Positions 23,391 to 34,936 of a DNA stretch of 64,000 bases are shown here, piece by piece. A model generated the notes under the pieces. That model saw only the letters and a list, made by a program, of their open reading frames with translations. It did not search any database and was not told where the DNA came from. Source of the stretch: Ovis canadensis (lineage: Eukaryota > Chordata > Mammalia > Artiodactyla > Bovidae); the NCBI RefSeq assembly GCF_042477335.2, contig NC_091262.1, forward strand, positions 72,092,001 to 72,156,000, written 5' to 3'. Within the stretch, counting starts at the first letter, position 1. Each line of letters opens with the position of its first letter. The translations under genes and the position numbers were made by a program.

Positions 23391-23698
23391 GCACATTGTG
23401 GGGTTCAAGGGGCGTCAGGCCCCTGCCCCACCACCTTTCTCTGGGGGAATCCCATTCCCAGGGGGCAAAGGCTCCTCTTTGAAGATGAGAGTGTGTTGTT
23501 TGTGCAAAGCAGCCAAGAGGGAGAGCTGTGGCCAGGAGGGCCAAGCATTGCAGAGGCACCTGCTGTTTACACATTGGGAGGCGACTGTCGAGTTTCCAAG
23601 ATGGCTTGGAAGCCAACCAGTCATTTTGCTCCATATTCTAGTTTGTTCACTGAATCATATTCGACAGGCTTTATTATGCGCCTACTGCATGCAAATAC

Positions 23699-23921
23699 GG
23701 CTTCCCAGGTGGCGCTAGTGGTAAAGAACCCACCTGCCAGTGCAGGAGATGGAGGAGAAGAGGGTTCAATCCCTGGGTCAGGAAGATCCTCTAGAGGAGA
23801 GTATGGCAACCTACTCCAGTATTCCTGCCTGAAGAATCCCATGGACAGAGGAGCCTGGTGGGCTACAGTCCGTGGGGTCACAAAGTGTAGGACACGACCG
23901 AAGCGACTTAGCACACACACG
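23699..23921 (+). repeat. Bov-tA SINE (ggcgctagtgg subtype)
   Basis: It starts ggcttcccaggtggcgctag and ends gaagcgacttagcacaca. It is flanked by the 9-bp duplication tgcaaatac (23,690-23,698; 23,922-23,930). Confidence 0.92.
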
Positions 23922-23930
23922 TGCAAATAC

Positions 23931-25999
23931 ACACGGAGGACAACTTCCTTTCTCGCCTTACCCTGCCCTGCTCCCTGGGGCGACCTCCCCCCTCCATTGC
24001 ACTAAAGTTCTTTCTGGCTCCATTCTCCAACATTCCTAACACCCCAGTCTCAGTCTGTTGAACTGAATCAGTGAACTCTGGCCTGGAGCGTGGGAGCTCT
24101 TGAGTCCTTGGGGAGTCACTTCCCTTCTCTTTGCCCTGTTCCCTTAATGAAAACCCCAGAGACTGGGTTACCAGCATGTCAACCTTAGCATCCTGTGATG
24201 GGTTACCAGAATGCCGAGTTTTGCATCCTGTGATCTCAGACTGGATCCAGGGACACCTAGCTAATCCAGGCCCATGGAAGACATCACTAGCTGATTGCGG
24301 CATTCTCACTGCTAAGCCCCGAGGGGCCCTCAGAATCTTTCCAGGGGCACCCGCCAGCCATCACCAATCAAATCCGAGTTGGCAGTTGAGATTAAACGGA
24401 CTTTTCTTCCCGGGCTGGTGTCCTGGGTGAGGTGAAGAGACACATCAGAAAGGCGCCAGAAGATACAGTCAAGGTGATGGGGCATGTGAAGGGTGGCAGG
24501 GACCAGAATGGGATCTCTCATGGTGAGAAGTGGAACCCTGGTCCACTGGGGGCGTCCACAGGGGCACTGAGATACTACTTCCATGTCACTCCTGTCAAAT
24601 CAGCCCCTCTATGGGTGAGACAAGCCCAAGGTGGACTTCACCTGGGCAGTTTTGGATCCAGCACAAAGGGGAAGCGAAGGAGAGGGAAGGGCATCAACTA
24701 TGAGCCAGGCACCTCGTTAGTCTTTTTCCAAGATGATATTTCTTACTTCCCATTATCTGCCCTGCCAGGGAACTTCATTTTAAAGATGAAGAACCTGAGA
24801 CTCAGAGCTTATTATCATAAACCTATGATAATCTGCTGGGGTTGAACTCCAGTTTCACCTCTTCTAGCTGTGATGTCTTGGGCAAGTCCCCTAGTCAGCC
24901 TGTGGCTCAGTCTTCTCATCTGTAGAGTGGGGATGATAGCAACAGCCAGCTTGTTATGAAGGAGTTGATACAGATAACATTTTTGGAACATTCTCTATGG
25001 CGTAGAAATAAGAGGTCTATTTGCTAGGCTGTAAGCATGGATGTCTTATTTATTTTGGCATCTCTTGTGCTTCATAGAATGCCTTGCACAGAGTAGGTGC
25101 TCATTAAATACTTTGGAACCAAACCACTGGGCTCTGACTATCCTTAGAAGAGTCCTGCGTAACTCTCCATGTCTCCATTTCACAGAGAGAAAAATTGAAG
25201 CTCGGTGTGATTAGCTGACCTGCCCAAAGTGCCAGAGTTAAGAAGTGGTGGAGCCAGCCTCCACTCTAGGTGTATCCCCCAGAGTGCTTCCCTAAGGGGC
25301 TTTACCCTTCACTTTTTCCTTAAGATGTCTCTAAGTCTCACCTGCTGCTCAGCCCCTGAACAAAGGATATATAACCATGTGACATGAGGATGCACAAGTG
25401 GACAGTGATTCTGGCCAGAAGGAATTCATTAGCCAGTGAAGTCTGAAAGCTAGATCTATAAAGAAAATGAGGTGTTTGATAAGTGTGTTCCAAGCTAACT
25501 TTGATTCCAGGCAGTGGGATGTAAAAAAAATGAATATGATATCAAGTGGATTAAGAGAGTTCAAGGTGCCCTTAAGCTGGGTAGGGATTGAACACAGGTT
25601 TTACCTTATTTGTTTAGTCAAGGCTGCTGAAAGGTACAGCGCCACTGCAGGGGTCAGCAGGAGAGGGTGTTGTGATCTATTAGTGATGTCTGCATGGGGA
25701 AGGCAGTGACCAATGGGGATGGAAGTGAACAACAGGCGTCCGACGACCATCTGTAAAGGAAATGATAAAAGGCTGGTTCGTTGGCTGGGATCTGGCCCCA
25801 AGCCTGGTGGCAAAGGGTCCTGAGCCTTTCCTCTATCTCCTGATGCTCACTCAGTGACTGAGGTGTTTTGTAAATGGCCAGCCTCCAGAACAATCAGGAG
25901 CACTGATTTTAGAGAAACTGAGCATGGGCAAAGAGCAGAGCCCTCCTTGGTGAGGCAGACACGTGTCTGTCTTATTCTTCCTAACCACATCTGAAAGTT
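23931..25999. other. Gene-free stretch with MIR remnants
   Basis: MIR-like text lies at about 24,850-24,990 (cttgggcaagtcccctagtc, ctcatctgtagagtggggat) and 25,080-25,270. No exon, Bov SINE or BovB was seen. Confidence 0.5.
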
Positions 26000-26010
26000 T
26001 GCTTTAGTGT

Positions 26011-26802
26011 CCAGTTCAGTCACTCAGTCGTGTCCGACTCTTTGCAGCTCCATGGACTGCAGCATGCCAGGCTTCTCTGTCCATTACCAACTCCCAGAGC
26101 TTGCTCAAACTCACATCCATTGAGTCAGTGATGCCATCCAACCAGCTTATCCTCTGTTGTCCCTTTCGCCTCCTGCCTTCAATCTTTCCCAGCATCAGTG
26201 TCTTTTCCAATGAGTTAGTTCTTCGCATTAGGTGGCCAAAATACCAGAGTTTCAGCTTCAGCATCAATCCTTCCAATGAATATTCAGGACTGATTTCCTT
26301 TAGGATGGACTGGTTTAACCTCCTTGAAGTCCAAGGGACTCTCAGGAGTCTTCTCCAACACCGCCATTCAAAAGCATCAGTTCTTTGGCACTCAGCTTTC
26401 TTTTTTTTTTTTTCCTCGGTCCCTCCTCCTCTCAGCTTTCTTTATGGTCTAACTCTCACATCCATATATGACCACTGGAAAAATCGTAGCTTCGACTAGA
26501 TTGACCTTTGTTGGCTGAGCAATGTCTCTGCTTTTTAATAAGCTGTCTAGGTTGGTCATAGCTTTTTATCTAAGGAGCAAGTGTCTTTTAATTTCATGGC
26601 TGCAGTCACTATCTGCAGTGATTTTGGAGCCCCCAAAATTAAAGTCCCTCACTTGTTTTCCCATCTATTTGCCATGAAGTGATGGGACTGGATGTCATGA
26701 TCTTAGTTTTCTGAATGTTGAGTTTTAAGCCTGCTTATTCACTCTCCTCTTTCACTTTCATCAAGAGGCTCTTTAGTTCTTTGCTTTCTGCCATAAGGGT
26801 AG
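26011..26802 (-). mobile_element. BovB LINE, 5'-truncated insertion
   Basis: About 790 bases of the BovB 3' end in reverse orientation, flanked by the perfect 11-bp duplication tgctttagtgt (26,000-26,010; 26,803-26,813). It contains part of the reverse-transcriptase C-terminal coding region, broken by stops and by a poly-T insertion near 26,401. Confidence 0.9.
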
Positions 26803-26944
26803 TGCTTTAGTGTACTAAGTGACTTCTAGTCTTGGAACTATAATGAGGCTTTGGACCTGGACAGGTTTCCAGGCTCTCTGAGAATCTTCACCTGCCTAAT
26901 TTATCTGTCCTGGAAAGAGTCTCAGAGAGCACCCAGGGACTGAA

Positions 26945-27105
26945 CTTCCCAGCCTGGCTGCACATTAGAATCAACTGGTTAAAAAAAAACAAAACAAAAA
27001 AACAGGGTCTGACTCACCTCCCTCATCCCATCCAAGAAAAGATTCTGAATTTGCTGGTCTGGGGAAGGGCCTGGCATCAGATAGAGAAGCACTGATCTAA
27101 GACAA
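26945..27105 (+). repeat. MER20-like hAT element
   Basis: gctgcacattagaatcaact, gattctgaatttgctggtct and gagaagcactgatc follow the order of this hAT-type MITE, with an internal A-rich expansion. Confidence 0.5.
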
Positions 27106-27114
27106 CAGTAAAAT

Positions 27115-28004
27115 GATGGTAACATGATGAAAATAACAAGTTATGCATGTACACTGAAATATGTAGGGCAACCACTAAAAAAGAAAAAAAAAACTATATG
27201 AAGAGATACATTAAAAAAAAAAAAAACAGAAAACAAATGACCGCATGTCAGATTTAAGCCCTAACATTTCATCAGTTAATGTAACTTAAATGGCATAAAA
27301 ATTAGAAGAGATTGGCAGAGTTGATTAATATAATGATCCAATCACATATTGTCCCACAAGAGACTCACTTCAAATATAACTGTAATAGGCAGGTTGAAGG
27401 TAGAAAGATGAATAAAGATATATTATGCAAGTATTAATTTTTTAAAAATCAGGAGTGGCTATATTAATACCAAGTAAAGTAGATGTTAGAACAGAGAGAA
27501 CTACCAGGGATAAAGAGAAGCATTATGTAATACTTAAAGTGTCAATCAACCAAGAAACAGAAAACACAGCCATCCTAAATGTTTGTGCATCAAAAAACAG
27601 AACTGCAAAGTATATGAAGTAAACCCCACGAGGCTGAAAGGAAAAGACAAGTCCACAATTATAGTTGATACTTAGACACCCCTCTTTCAGCAACTGATAG
27701 AACTACTATCTGATAGAAACAGAAAACCAGCAAAGATATAAAGGAACTGAACAGCATCATCAGCCAGCAGGATCTAATTGACATATAACTCTCCAGCCAC
27801 CAAGAGCAGAATATACATTCTTCTCAGGTGTTTGTGGAATATTTGCTAGGATAGACCATATCCTGGCTCATTAAACAAACGTCCACAAATTTAAAAGAAT
27901 TTAAATTACACTATGTATGTTCTCTGACCCTAATGAAATCAAATTAGAATCAATAGCGGAAAGATCTCCTCAAATCTCTAGATGCTAGAAATTAAAACAA
28001 CATA
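27115..28004 (+). repeat. L1 LINE ORF2 fragment, left part
   Basis: A-rich L1 ORF2 text (ccacaagagactcacttcaa, cctaaatgtttgtgcatcaa, catatcctggctcattaaac). Many stops. It is interrupted by an ERVL-type LTR at about 28,005. Confidence 0.8.
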
Positions 28005-28468
28005 TTTCACGAATATATGGGCGAGAGAGATTTATTACGAGGCACTGACTCATGCAATTATAGAGGCTAAGAGATCCTATGGTCTCTTAGTGTGCCAAAT
28101 GCAAGCTAGAGGCCCAGCAAAGCTGGTAGTGTGCTTCCAGTCTGCGTACAAAGGTCTGAGAACCAGGTGAGCTGAATATGTCAATCCTGGTTCAGTTCAA
28201 TGGCAGGAGAAGACTGATGTTCCTGCTCAAGCAGGGAACCGGGAAGAAAATAAATCCTTCCTTTGCTTTTTGTTTTGTTCAGGTCCTCCACAGATTGCGT
28301 GGTGCCCGCCCACACTGGGAAGGGCAATGCCTTCTTCTCAGTCCAGTATTTCAAATTCTCATCTCTTACAGAAACACCCTGACAGACACACCCAGAACTC
28401 ATGACTAACCAGACATCTGGGCACCTCGTAATGGAGTCAAGTTGACACGTAAAATCAACCATCACAGG
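28005..28468 (-). repeat. Solo LTR, MLT2/ERVL type, inserted in L1
   Basis: gagatttattacgaggcact on the left and caagttgacacgtaaaatca on the right match the complement of MLT2-family LTRs. No internal viral genes are present. It is an old solo LTR. Confidence 0.65.
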
Positions 28469-29645
28469 GTCGAAGAGGATGTATCAAGGGAAATACAAAA
28501 ATGTACTGAACCGATTGAAAATGGAAATAAAACATGTCAAAGTATGTGAGATGCAGCTAAAGCAGCCCTGAGAGGAAATTTTATAGCGCCAACTTTTTAC
28601 ATTAGGAAAGAAAATCTCTATAATCTAAGTTCAGGAAACCAGAAAAAGAGAAACAAAACAAATCCAAAGAAGAAGAAAGTTAAATAATAAAGACTAGAAA
28701 TCAATGAAATTGAAAACAGAACACAATAGAGAAAATCAATAAAATGCTTGTTCTTTGAAAGATCAATAAGATTGTTTAGCAAGGCTGACAAAAAAAGACA
28801 CAAATCACTAGCATCAAGGATGAAATGGGATTGTACTGCAGATCTGACAGATATCAAAAGGATGATAAGAGAAAAAACATGAACAACTCTGCGCACATAA
28901 ATTCAATAACCTAGAGGAGATGGGTCCATTCTTAAAAGACTACGAACTCCCAAAGTGCATCCAATAGGAAGGAGATATTCTGAGTGACTCTATAAATATT
29001 GAAGACATTGAATCCATGGTTAAATACCTCCCTCAAAATAAATCCCCAGGCCCGGATATTCTCATGGGAGAATCTTATCAAACATTTGATGAGTTAGCAT
29101 CAATATTACACCCTTCTAGGGGAAAACATGCAAAGGAAACACTTCCCAATTCGTTTTATGAGGCCAGTGTTATCATGAAGCCAACACTAGGGGAAAAAAT
29201 TACAAAAAAACAAGCCTATAGACTAATACATTCAATAAACACAGGGAAAAGCAAAGAAAAAAACTCTGCAACAAAATGTTAGCATATTCAGCTTATATTA
29301 AAAGAATTCTACACCCCAAGTGAATAGGATATTTTCCCCAGGAATGCAAAGCTGGTTCAGTATTTGAATATCAATCAGTATGATCCATCATATCAATAGG
29401 ATAAACAAGAAAAACAACATGATCATATAAACTGATGGAAAAAAATCACTTGACAATATTCAACACACATTTGTGATTTATAAAAAAAAAAAAAACACAA
29501 ATGTCTGCACATTAGGAATAAAAGAAAACTTTCTCAATTAGATGAAGAGCATCTACAAAAATCCTATAGCTAACATCAGACTGACTGCATTCCCCCTAAC
29601 ACCTAGGACAAGGCACAGATGTCTGTGCTCACCTCATCCAGCATA
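28469..29645 (+). repeat. L1 LINE ORF2 fragment, right part
   Basis: It resumes the L1 after the LTR (agctaaagcagccctgagag, cagaaaaagagaaacaaaac). It includes an 88-codon open piece at 29,016-29,282 with the L1-like NKSPGPDILMGESYQTF. It ends near 29,645. A dead copy. Confidence 0.8.
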
Positions 29646-29934
29646 AAATTCTTTCCTGAACCCTGATCTTTCTGAGACCCCACATGATGAATGAAAATTC
29701 AACGCCCCATCCTCTCTTCCTTGAGAGTTGGGTTGTCAGACTTACCAGCTCTTTCATATCACTTTCAAGAAAGCACAGGGGAATGCAAGGGAGTACATCT
29801 AACTTTATTATGCTGATTGTTCTAATTTATGTTAAGAAAAAGCATATTTGCTAAGTTTGGAACCTTTGTAAATAACACTGACTTGTGACACACCAGCCCC
29901 TCACCAATGTCCATGTGTGTAAAAATGGAGGCTG

Positions 29935-30025
29935 AGAACCGCTTATGTAATCCAGCCGTGAAACTGAGGCCCAGAGAGAGTGAGTGACTGGTCCAAGATC
30001 ACACAGCCAGCTATAGGTAGAGTTC
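29935..30025 (-). repeat. MIR SINE
   Basis: Reverse MIR core: gaaactgaggcccagagaga, then ccaagatcacacagccagct. Confidence 0.6.
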
Positions 30026-30289
30026 AGAGAGCTTGTCTCCATAGCCAGTGGTGAAATTGCTTCCAATATGGGACTTAATCACACTGACATTTGTCCCTGT
30101 CACTGCAGCCAGGGACACAGGGACTGTCTGAGCTGGGCTATGACTTCTCCTAGGTCATTATGAGGTCTCCAGTCGCTCTGAGGGCCCAGCCATGCTGATG
30201 TTCAGCCTCGGTTGTAAGGCAAGCTTCGCCAAGACAGGAAGCCCGCGGCTCAGCAGCCAAATTTCAACCCCACACCTCCCATTCCAAGG

Positions 30290-30720
30290 AAGCAGGAAGC
30301 CTGTCTGCTCTGATTACAGCTGACAGCAAGCCTCAGGCTGGTCTTTGATAGAAATACTCCCATTATATAAAGAGGTTACATAAATCATCTTGTGATTTCT
30401 GCATCACACATCCACAGAGGTGCTGGTTGGACCACTGTGCCCTCGCCCTCCATGTAGCCTTTGTATGTTTCCTGAGCTGGGGTGGTTGGACAGTACAGCT
30501 GATGTCAGACTGTAATCTATAGACCCTTGTTTCAACATTCCCTGTCATCAAAACAACTTCCTTGTTCTGATCTACTGTTTGCAAAATAAATAGGAAGCAT
30601 GCATTTGTGTGTGCAAAAATCAATCTGTGTTCACTGCACACCACTGCCGCTATTTTACATATTAACCTCCCACACAATATTTAATGGGTTTCTCTGCATA
30701 AAAGCAGTTTGAAAGCCCAC
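30290..30720. promoter_or_regulatory. Candidate conserved non-coding element
   Basis: A repeat-free AT-balanced block with words such as cataaatcatcttgtgattt, tttgcaaaataaataggaag and tacatattaacctcccacac. No coding frame is recognised. It is about 6 kb upstream of FAM181A; an enhancer role is inferred. Confidence 0.3.
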
Positions 30721-31547
30721 TGCCCCCAGATCACCTCCCCAGGTTCCCTCTGGCTTGGCTGGCACAAGACGTGGCCAAATGCTTCCTTTAGTTTTCAGGT
30801 TCAGGTCACACCTGCGTCAGCTAACTCCAGAAGAGGGCCGTGTCAGATGACATCTAAAGATTCTGTAAGGGTGGCCCCTAGTAGTTTGTTTAAGAAACAG
30901 AGGAAAGTTAGTGTTCATTTCGCTGGCGGTTGGGCAGAAAATGGGTGCTTAATCATCAAGACAAAGTTGATCTGTTCCGTAGTAAGTTGCCTCGGGAAGA
31001 AAGGAGCAAGCCAAGCAAGCCCACCCTGGCCTCTCTGGTCCCTGGCACATGACGGGTACTGAATGGAGTCCCTCGTGATGAACGGTGTGGATAAATTTGA
31101 GGCGGGGTTAACATGACTGGAATGTCGGAGATCAGCGGATGGTTGGGACAGGACCCTCAAGTCCAAGTCAGTACAGCTGGCTTGCCTTCAACAGAGCTTT
31201 CTAGGGCCCCTGCTGCGGTGTAGGGGGTCGCAATTGGGAAACAGTGCCTCCTGTTTGAAGACACACGGAGCACATGATTGGTCATCAAGTGCAAGCATGG
31301 CAGCCACAAGTGTCCGTCATGAAGGCCTGATCTTTGCCAAGGCCATGCTAGGCACTGGAGATACAGAAATGAGCCAGCGGACAAGCTCCCTGCTTTCGTG
31401 GAGCTCACACAGGTGGCGCTGGATGGGTGGGCTTTATAAATAATACTAGACTGGGAGCAGTTGCTTCTAGTCCACAGGGTAAATTCTATGTGATGGGATG
31501 TCCAAAGTACTTAATTCATGAAACATTTAGTGAGAAGCTACTTTCTT
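30721..31547. other. Gene-free stretch
   Basis: Single-copy-like sequence with a weak CTCF-like word ccagaagagggccgtg near 30,828. No exon or clear repeat was recognised. Confidence 0.4.
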
Positions 31548-32125
31548 GGGCTCCAAAACCACTGTGGACAGTGACTGCAGCCACAAAATTAAGACTCTTG
31601 CTCCTTGGAAGAAAAGCTATGACAAACCTAGACAGCATATTAAAAAACAGAGACATTACTTTGCCGACAGAGGTCCATATAGTCAAAGCTATGGTTTTTC
31701 CAGTAGTTATGTACAGATGTGAGAGGTGAACCATAAAGAAGGCTGAGTGCCAAAGAATTGATGCTTTTGAATTGTGGTGCTGGAGAAGACTTTTGAGAGT
31801 CCTTTGGACTGCAAGGAGGTCAAAATAGTCAACTCTAAAGGAAATCAACCCTCTATACTCATCAGAACTGATGCTGAAGCTGAAGCTCCAATACTTTGGC
31901 CACTTGATGTGGAGAGCTGACTCACTGGAAAAGATCCTAATGCTGGGAAAGTTTGAGGGCAAGAGGAGAAGGGGCTGACAGAGGATAAGATGGCTGGATG
32001 GTATCACTGACTTAATGCACATGAGTTTGAGCAAGCAAGGAGGCAGTGAAGGACAGGGAAGCCTGGCGTGCTCCAGTCCATGGGGTCTCAAAGAGTCAGA
32101 CATGACTTAGCGACTGAACAACGAT
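31548..32125 (+). mobile_element. BovB LINE 3' fragment
   Basis: Sense-strand BovB from gggctccaaaaccactgtgg to the tail cttagcgactgaacaacgat, about 580 bases. The frame is broken. No clear target duplication was found. Confidence 0.88.
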
Positions 32126-34089
32126 AATCCTCTGTGCCAGGCTTCTGTGTTAAACCAAGGAGATTAGACTTCATCTTTGAATCTGAAAATGGAGGATGAG
32201 AGCATATATAATTCTGGCACGTTGGTGAAAGATTTCCTGGATGTTTGAGCTGGGCCTGAAAGAGTGCTGAGGGGACAGGGTTGCCTGAGTTGGGCCCAAG
32301 AAGCAGAAGTCTGGAGCTTGTCTTTGTGTCACCCACTGTGAACAGGGAGAACAACTGCTTCCCTGCACAGACCCAGGACCACACTGAGAGAATGACTGTG
32401 GAAATTCTCTCCAGAGCAAGGCATGGGTATTATCAGTGATGCGTTTCCACCTGTGTATACAGGCCATCAGAAAATCATGGAGAAGGCTTCCTCAGCAAGG
32501 GTCACAGGCAGTCCCAGCGGTGTGGCCTGAGGCCTGGGGTGGGGCTGCGTCCATGCACGGTGGTGGTTCACGTTCTCAGGCCACAGTTCAAGCCATAGTC
32601 GCCACCTCTCCCCTCGCCTGATCACCCATCGCTGTAGCTCCCATGTTCCTGAGTCAGAAGTTGAGAGTCACGTCCTGAGGAAGGACAGAAGAGCTGAAGC
32701 CAGGACTTGACACAGAAAACCCAGTCTGAGAGGCCGTCCAACCCAACAGCTCAGGGGAGCGTCATGGCCTGGCGGGACTGACATGGGCTTTGTATACAGA
32801 TAGTCCTGGCTTCAGGTTCAAGTTCTACCAGTTAGTAGCTGTGCGCGCTTGGGAAACTAACTGCCTCTTGGGCTGCCCATCTGGGCTGGCCACACCCACA
32901 CCCTCGGAGCTGTCCCAGGGCCACGTGAGCTGGGCCAGGTGCGTGCATCTCAGTGGGGACCAGGTGCTCTACAAGTGTCCATTATCTTCACCCTGTTTTT
33001 CTCTCTCTCCCTTCCTTCCTCGCTCTCTCCTTTATTTAGTGGAAGAACAGCCCCTATCAAGAGCTCTGGAGATTTTTAAAGATGCAGACTCAAGTCCCAC
33101 AGAGCTCAGGGACCTGTTGGGGATGGGAGTCCATCATTGGTGGATGGGGATGACGTCATGGGCAGGCGGCGTCTGGTAGGCTGGAGGGACGGCAGGCTGG
33201 TCTCTGAGGAAGCTGACATCCGAGCAGAGTGTGCAGAGAGCATCCCCACGCTCCTAGAGGAGGGAACCTTCCAGACAGAGAGGCTGGTGGGAGCAGACAC
33301 AGAGGGTCCGGAGGCCAGGCGGGACTGGGGCTGGGGTAATTTGAGGTCAATCTCCCAGCAAGAGAATGACGGAGAAGGTGGCTCCTGGGCCGGTGCTAGG
33401 TTGTGGAGGGGCTGGAATTCATATGAGGCTGGGTGCCCCCGGCAGCAGGCAGTGTGGAGCCATGATGAGAGCTGCTCCAGAGCCTAACCGGGTGACCTCG
33501 GGCAGCAGAGTGCTTTTTCCAGCTGTGTGGGCAGGGCACTTTGGAGTGGAAAGGATGTCTCCTGCGTCTACCAGTCAGGGTGGGCTGGACGGTGCTGCAG
33601 AAGCAAATAACCGCTACATCTCAGGGTGGTTTAGCCCTCGGGCAGGCAGAGGCTGCTGCAGATAGGGGCCCACAGTCGGAATGCTGCAGCCCAGGGTCAA
33701 GCCTTCATCCCAGCAGCAGGGGAAGAGGGCCTGGAGTCGCTACAGCGGGCTCCTCAGGGCCTAAACTGTCTCCTCCAAACCCCTCATTCAGCCTGTGGGG
33801 ACCCTCAGGCCAGAGTGGGGTGACTTGGGGCCTCCGTGCTGCCTGCAGGCACCTGGCGCTGGGAGTGGCTGCCCTTTGGCCGGCAGGAAGGGGTGGGAGC
33901 ATTAGTGGTGGGTGAGTCCTCCTGCCCTGCCAGCGCTCTCAGTCTGGGGATGGGGAAGGGGCTTTGGAGAGCATCCTTGGCATTTTAGTTTGTGATGTCA
34001 AGGTGTGGGCTTGTGTTGGTTGGCTAGGGGGCAGGAGGGGAAGGTGGCAGAGGAGAGGGAGAGGAGGAGAGGAAAGAAGAGGCAGAGGG
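32126..34089. other. Gene-free stretch left of the FAM181A CpG-rich region
   Basis: A MIR remnant at about 32,800-32,870 (ttctaccagttagtagctgt). Otherwise repeat-poor, with GC content rising to the right. No exon could be supported. Confidence 0.4.
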
Positions 34090-34264
34090 TGGCGTGCCGG
34101 GGGCCCACCCAGCTGGCTGGCACGGAGGCCTCACCCATCTGGATTTCCCAGGCAGTCTCCCTCCGCCTGCAGCCTCACCTTCCTTCGGGCCAGTCGGTGG
34201 GCAGGGCCAGCGGCCGGCCCCGGGTTCCCTTGCTCGCTCGGAGCGGCCCTGCTTGCTGCCCCGC

Positions 34265-34600
34265 CGGCGTTGGCACGGTGACAGTAGCCAAGTGTGCAAA
34301 CTTGTGCCATTGTCCCCAGGCCAAGGGGAGCCATGGAGACTGGCTAATATGACACAGGAAAATGTTTGCTGATGGCAATTCTATGGGCTTTGTCCACCTC
34401 TTTCTCCATCATGACGACTCGATTTAAGTCCCTAACTGTTTGACTACAAATGCTAGGGGACCGTGCAACGCCAACCTTTTGTCCGGCCTCACTGAATGGG
34501 CAATTCAGGCTTTGTGCAGCTCAATTGAGGAAGCAAACATAAAGACAAGATTCCTGAGAGCTCCGGCCCCCTTCCCATGGATATCCCAGCACCTCGTTAG
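34265..34600. promoter_or_regulatory. Candidate conserved non-coding element upstream of FAM181A
   Basis: A repeat-free block of balanced base composition embedded in GC-rich DNA. It is dense in homeodomain/bHLH-like words (gctaatatgac, caattgagg, cagctcaattg, atttaagtccc). It shows no codon-like structure or known repeat. The regulatory role is inferred from its setting. Confidence 0.3.
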
Positions 34601-34686
34601 AGGGCCCTTCCCTGGCCACCTTTCCAACATCAGCGTGCTGCCCGCCCTCGCAGCCCCGCCAGTGCCCATGCCTTGGGAAGGGGGTG

Positions 34687-34732
34687 GGGAGAGAGAGAAA
34701 GAGAGGGAGAGAGAGAGACAGACAGGGCGAGT
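34687..34732. repeat. (GA)n-rich purine tract
   Basis: An imperfect GAGAGAAAGAGAGGGAGAGA-type tract ending in gacagacaggg. It lies within the CpG-rich FAM181A upstream region. Confidence 0.75.
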
Positions 34733-34895
34733 GAGCCACTCAACACTCAAGGACAGCGGGGAAAGCAGCCCGCCCTGGCTTACCCCGTCCGATTGTCTGT
34801 CTGCACTGGAGCATGGCAGCTGCAGGCCCGGAGTCTTGGGGGTAGGTTTGCAAGCCCATCTTCTCTGGGTCCAGCCCCTCCTCAATCTTGGACTT

Positions 34896-34902
34896 TATAA
34901 AT

Positions 34903-34903
<1 letters not shown>
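34896..34903 (+). promoter_or_regulatory. TATA-like word TATAAATA beside a CA repeat
   Basis: TATAAATA sits directly before a (CA)n microsatellite inside the GC-rich region upstream of FAM181A. It could be a TATA box, but it may equally be part of the degenerate repeat edge. Confidence 0.2.
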
Positions 34904-34935
<32 letters not shown>

Positions 34936-34936
34936 T
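34903..34936. repeat. (CA)n microsatellite
   Basis: atacatacacatac leads into about ten uninterrupted CA units and ends at catatgcg. Confidence 0.9.
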
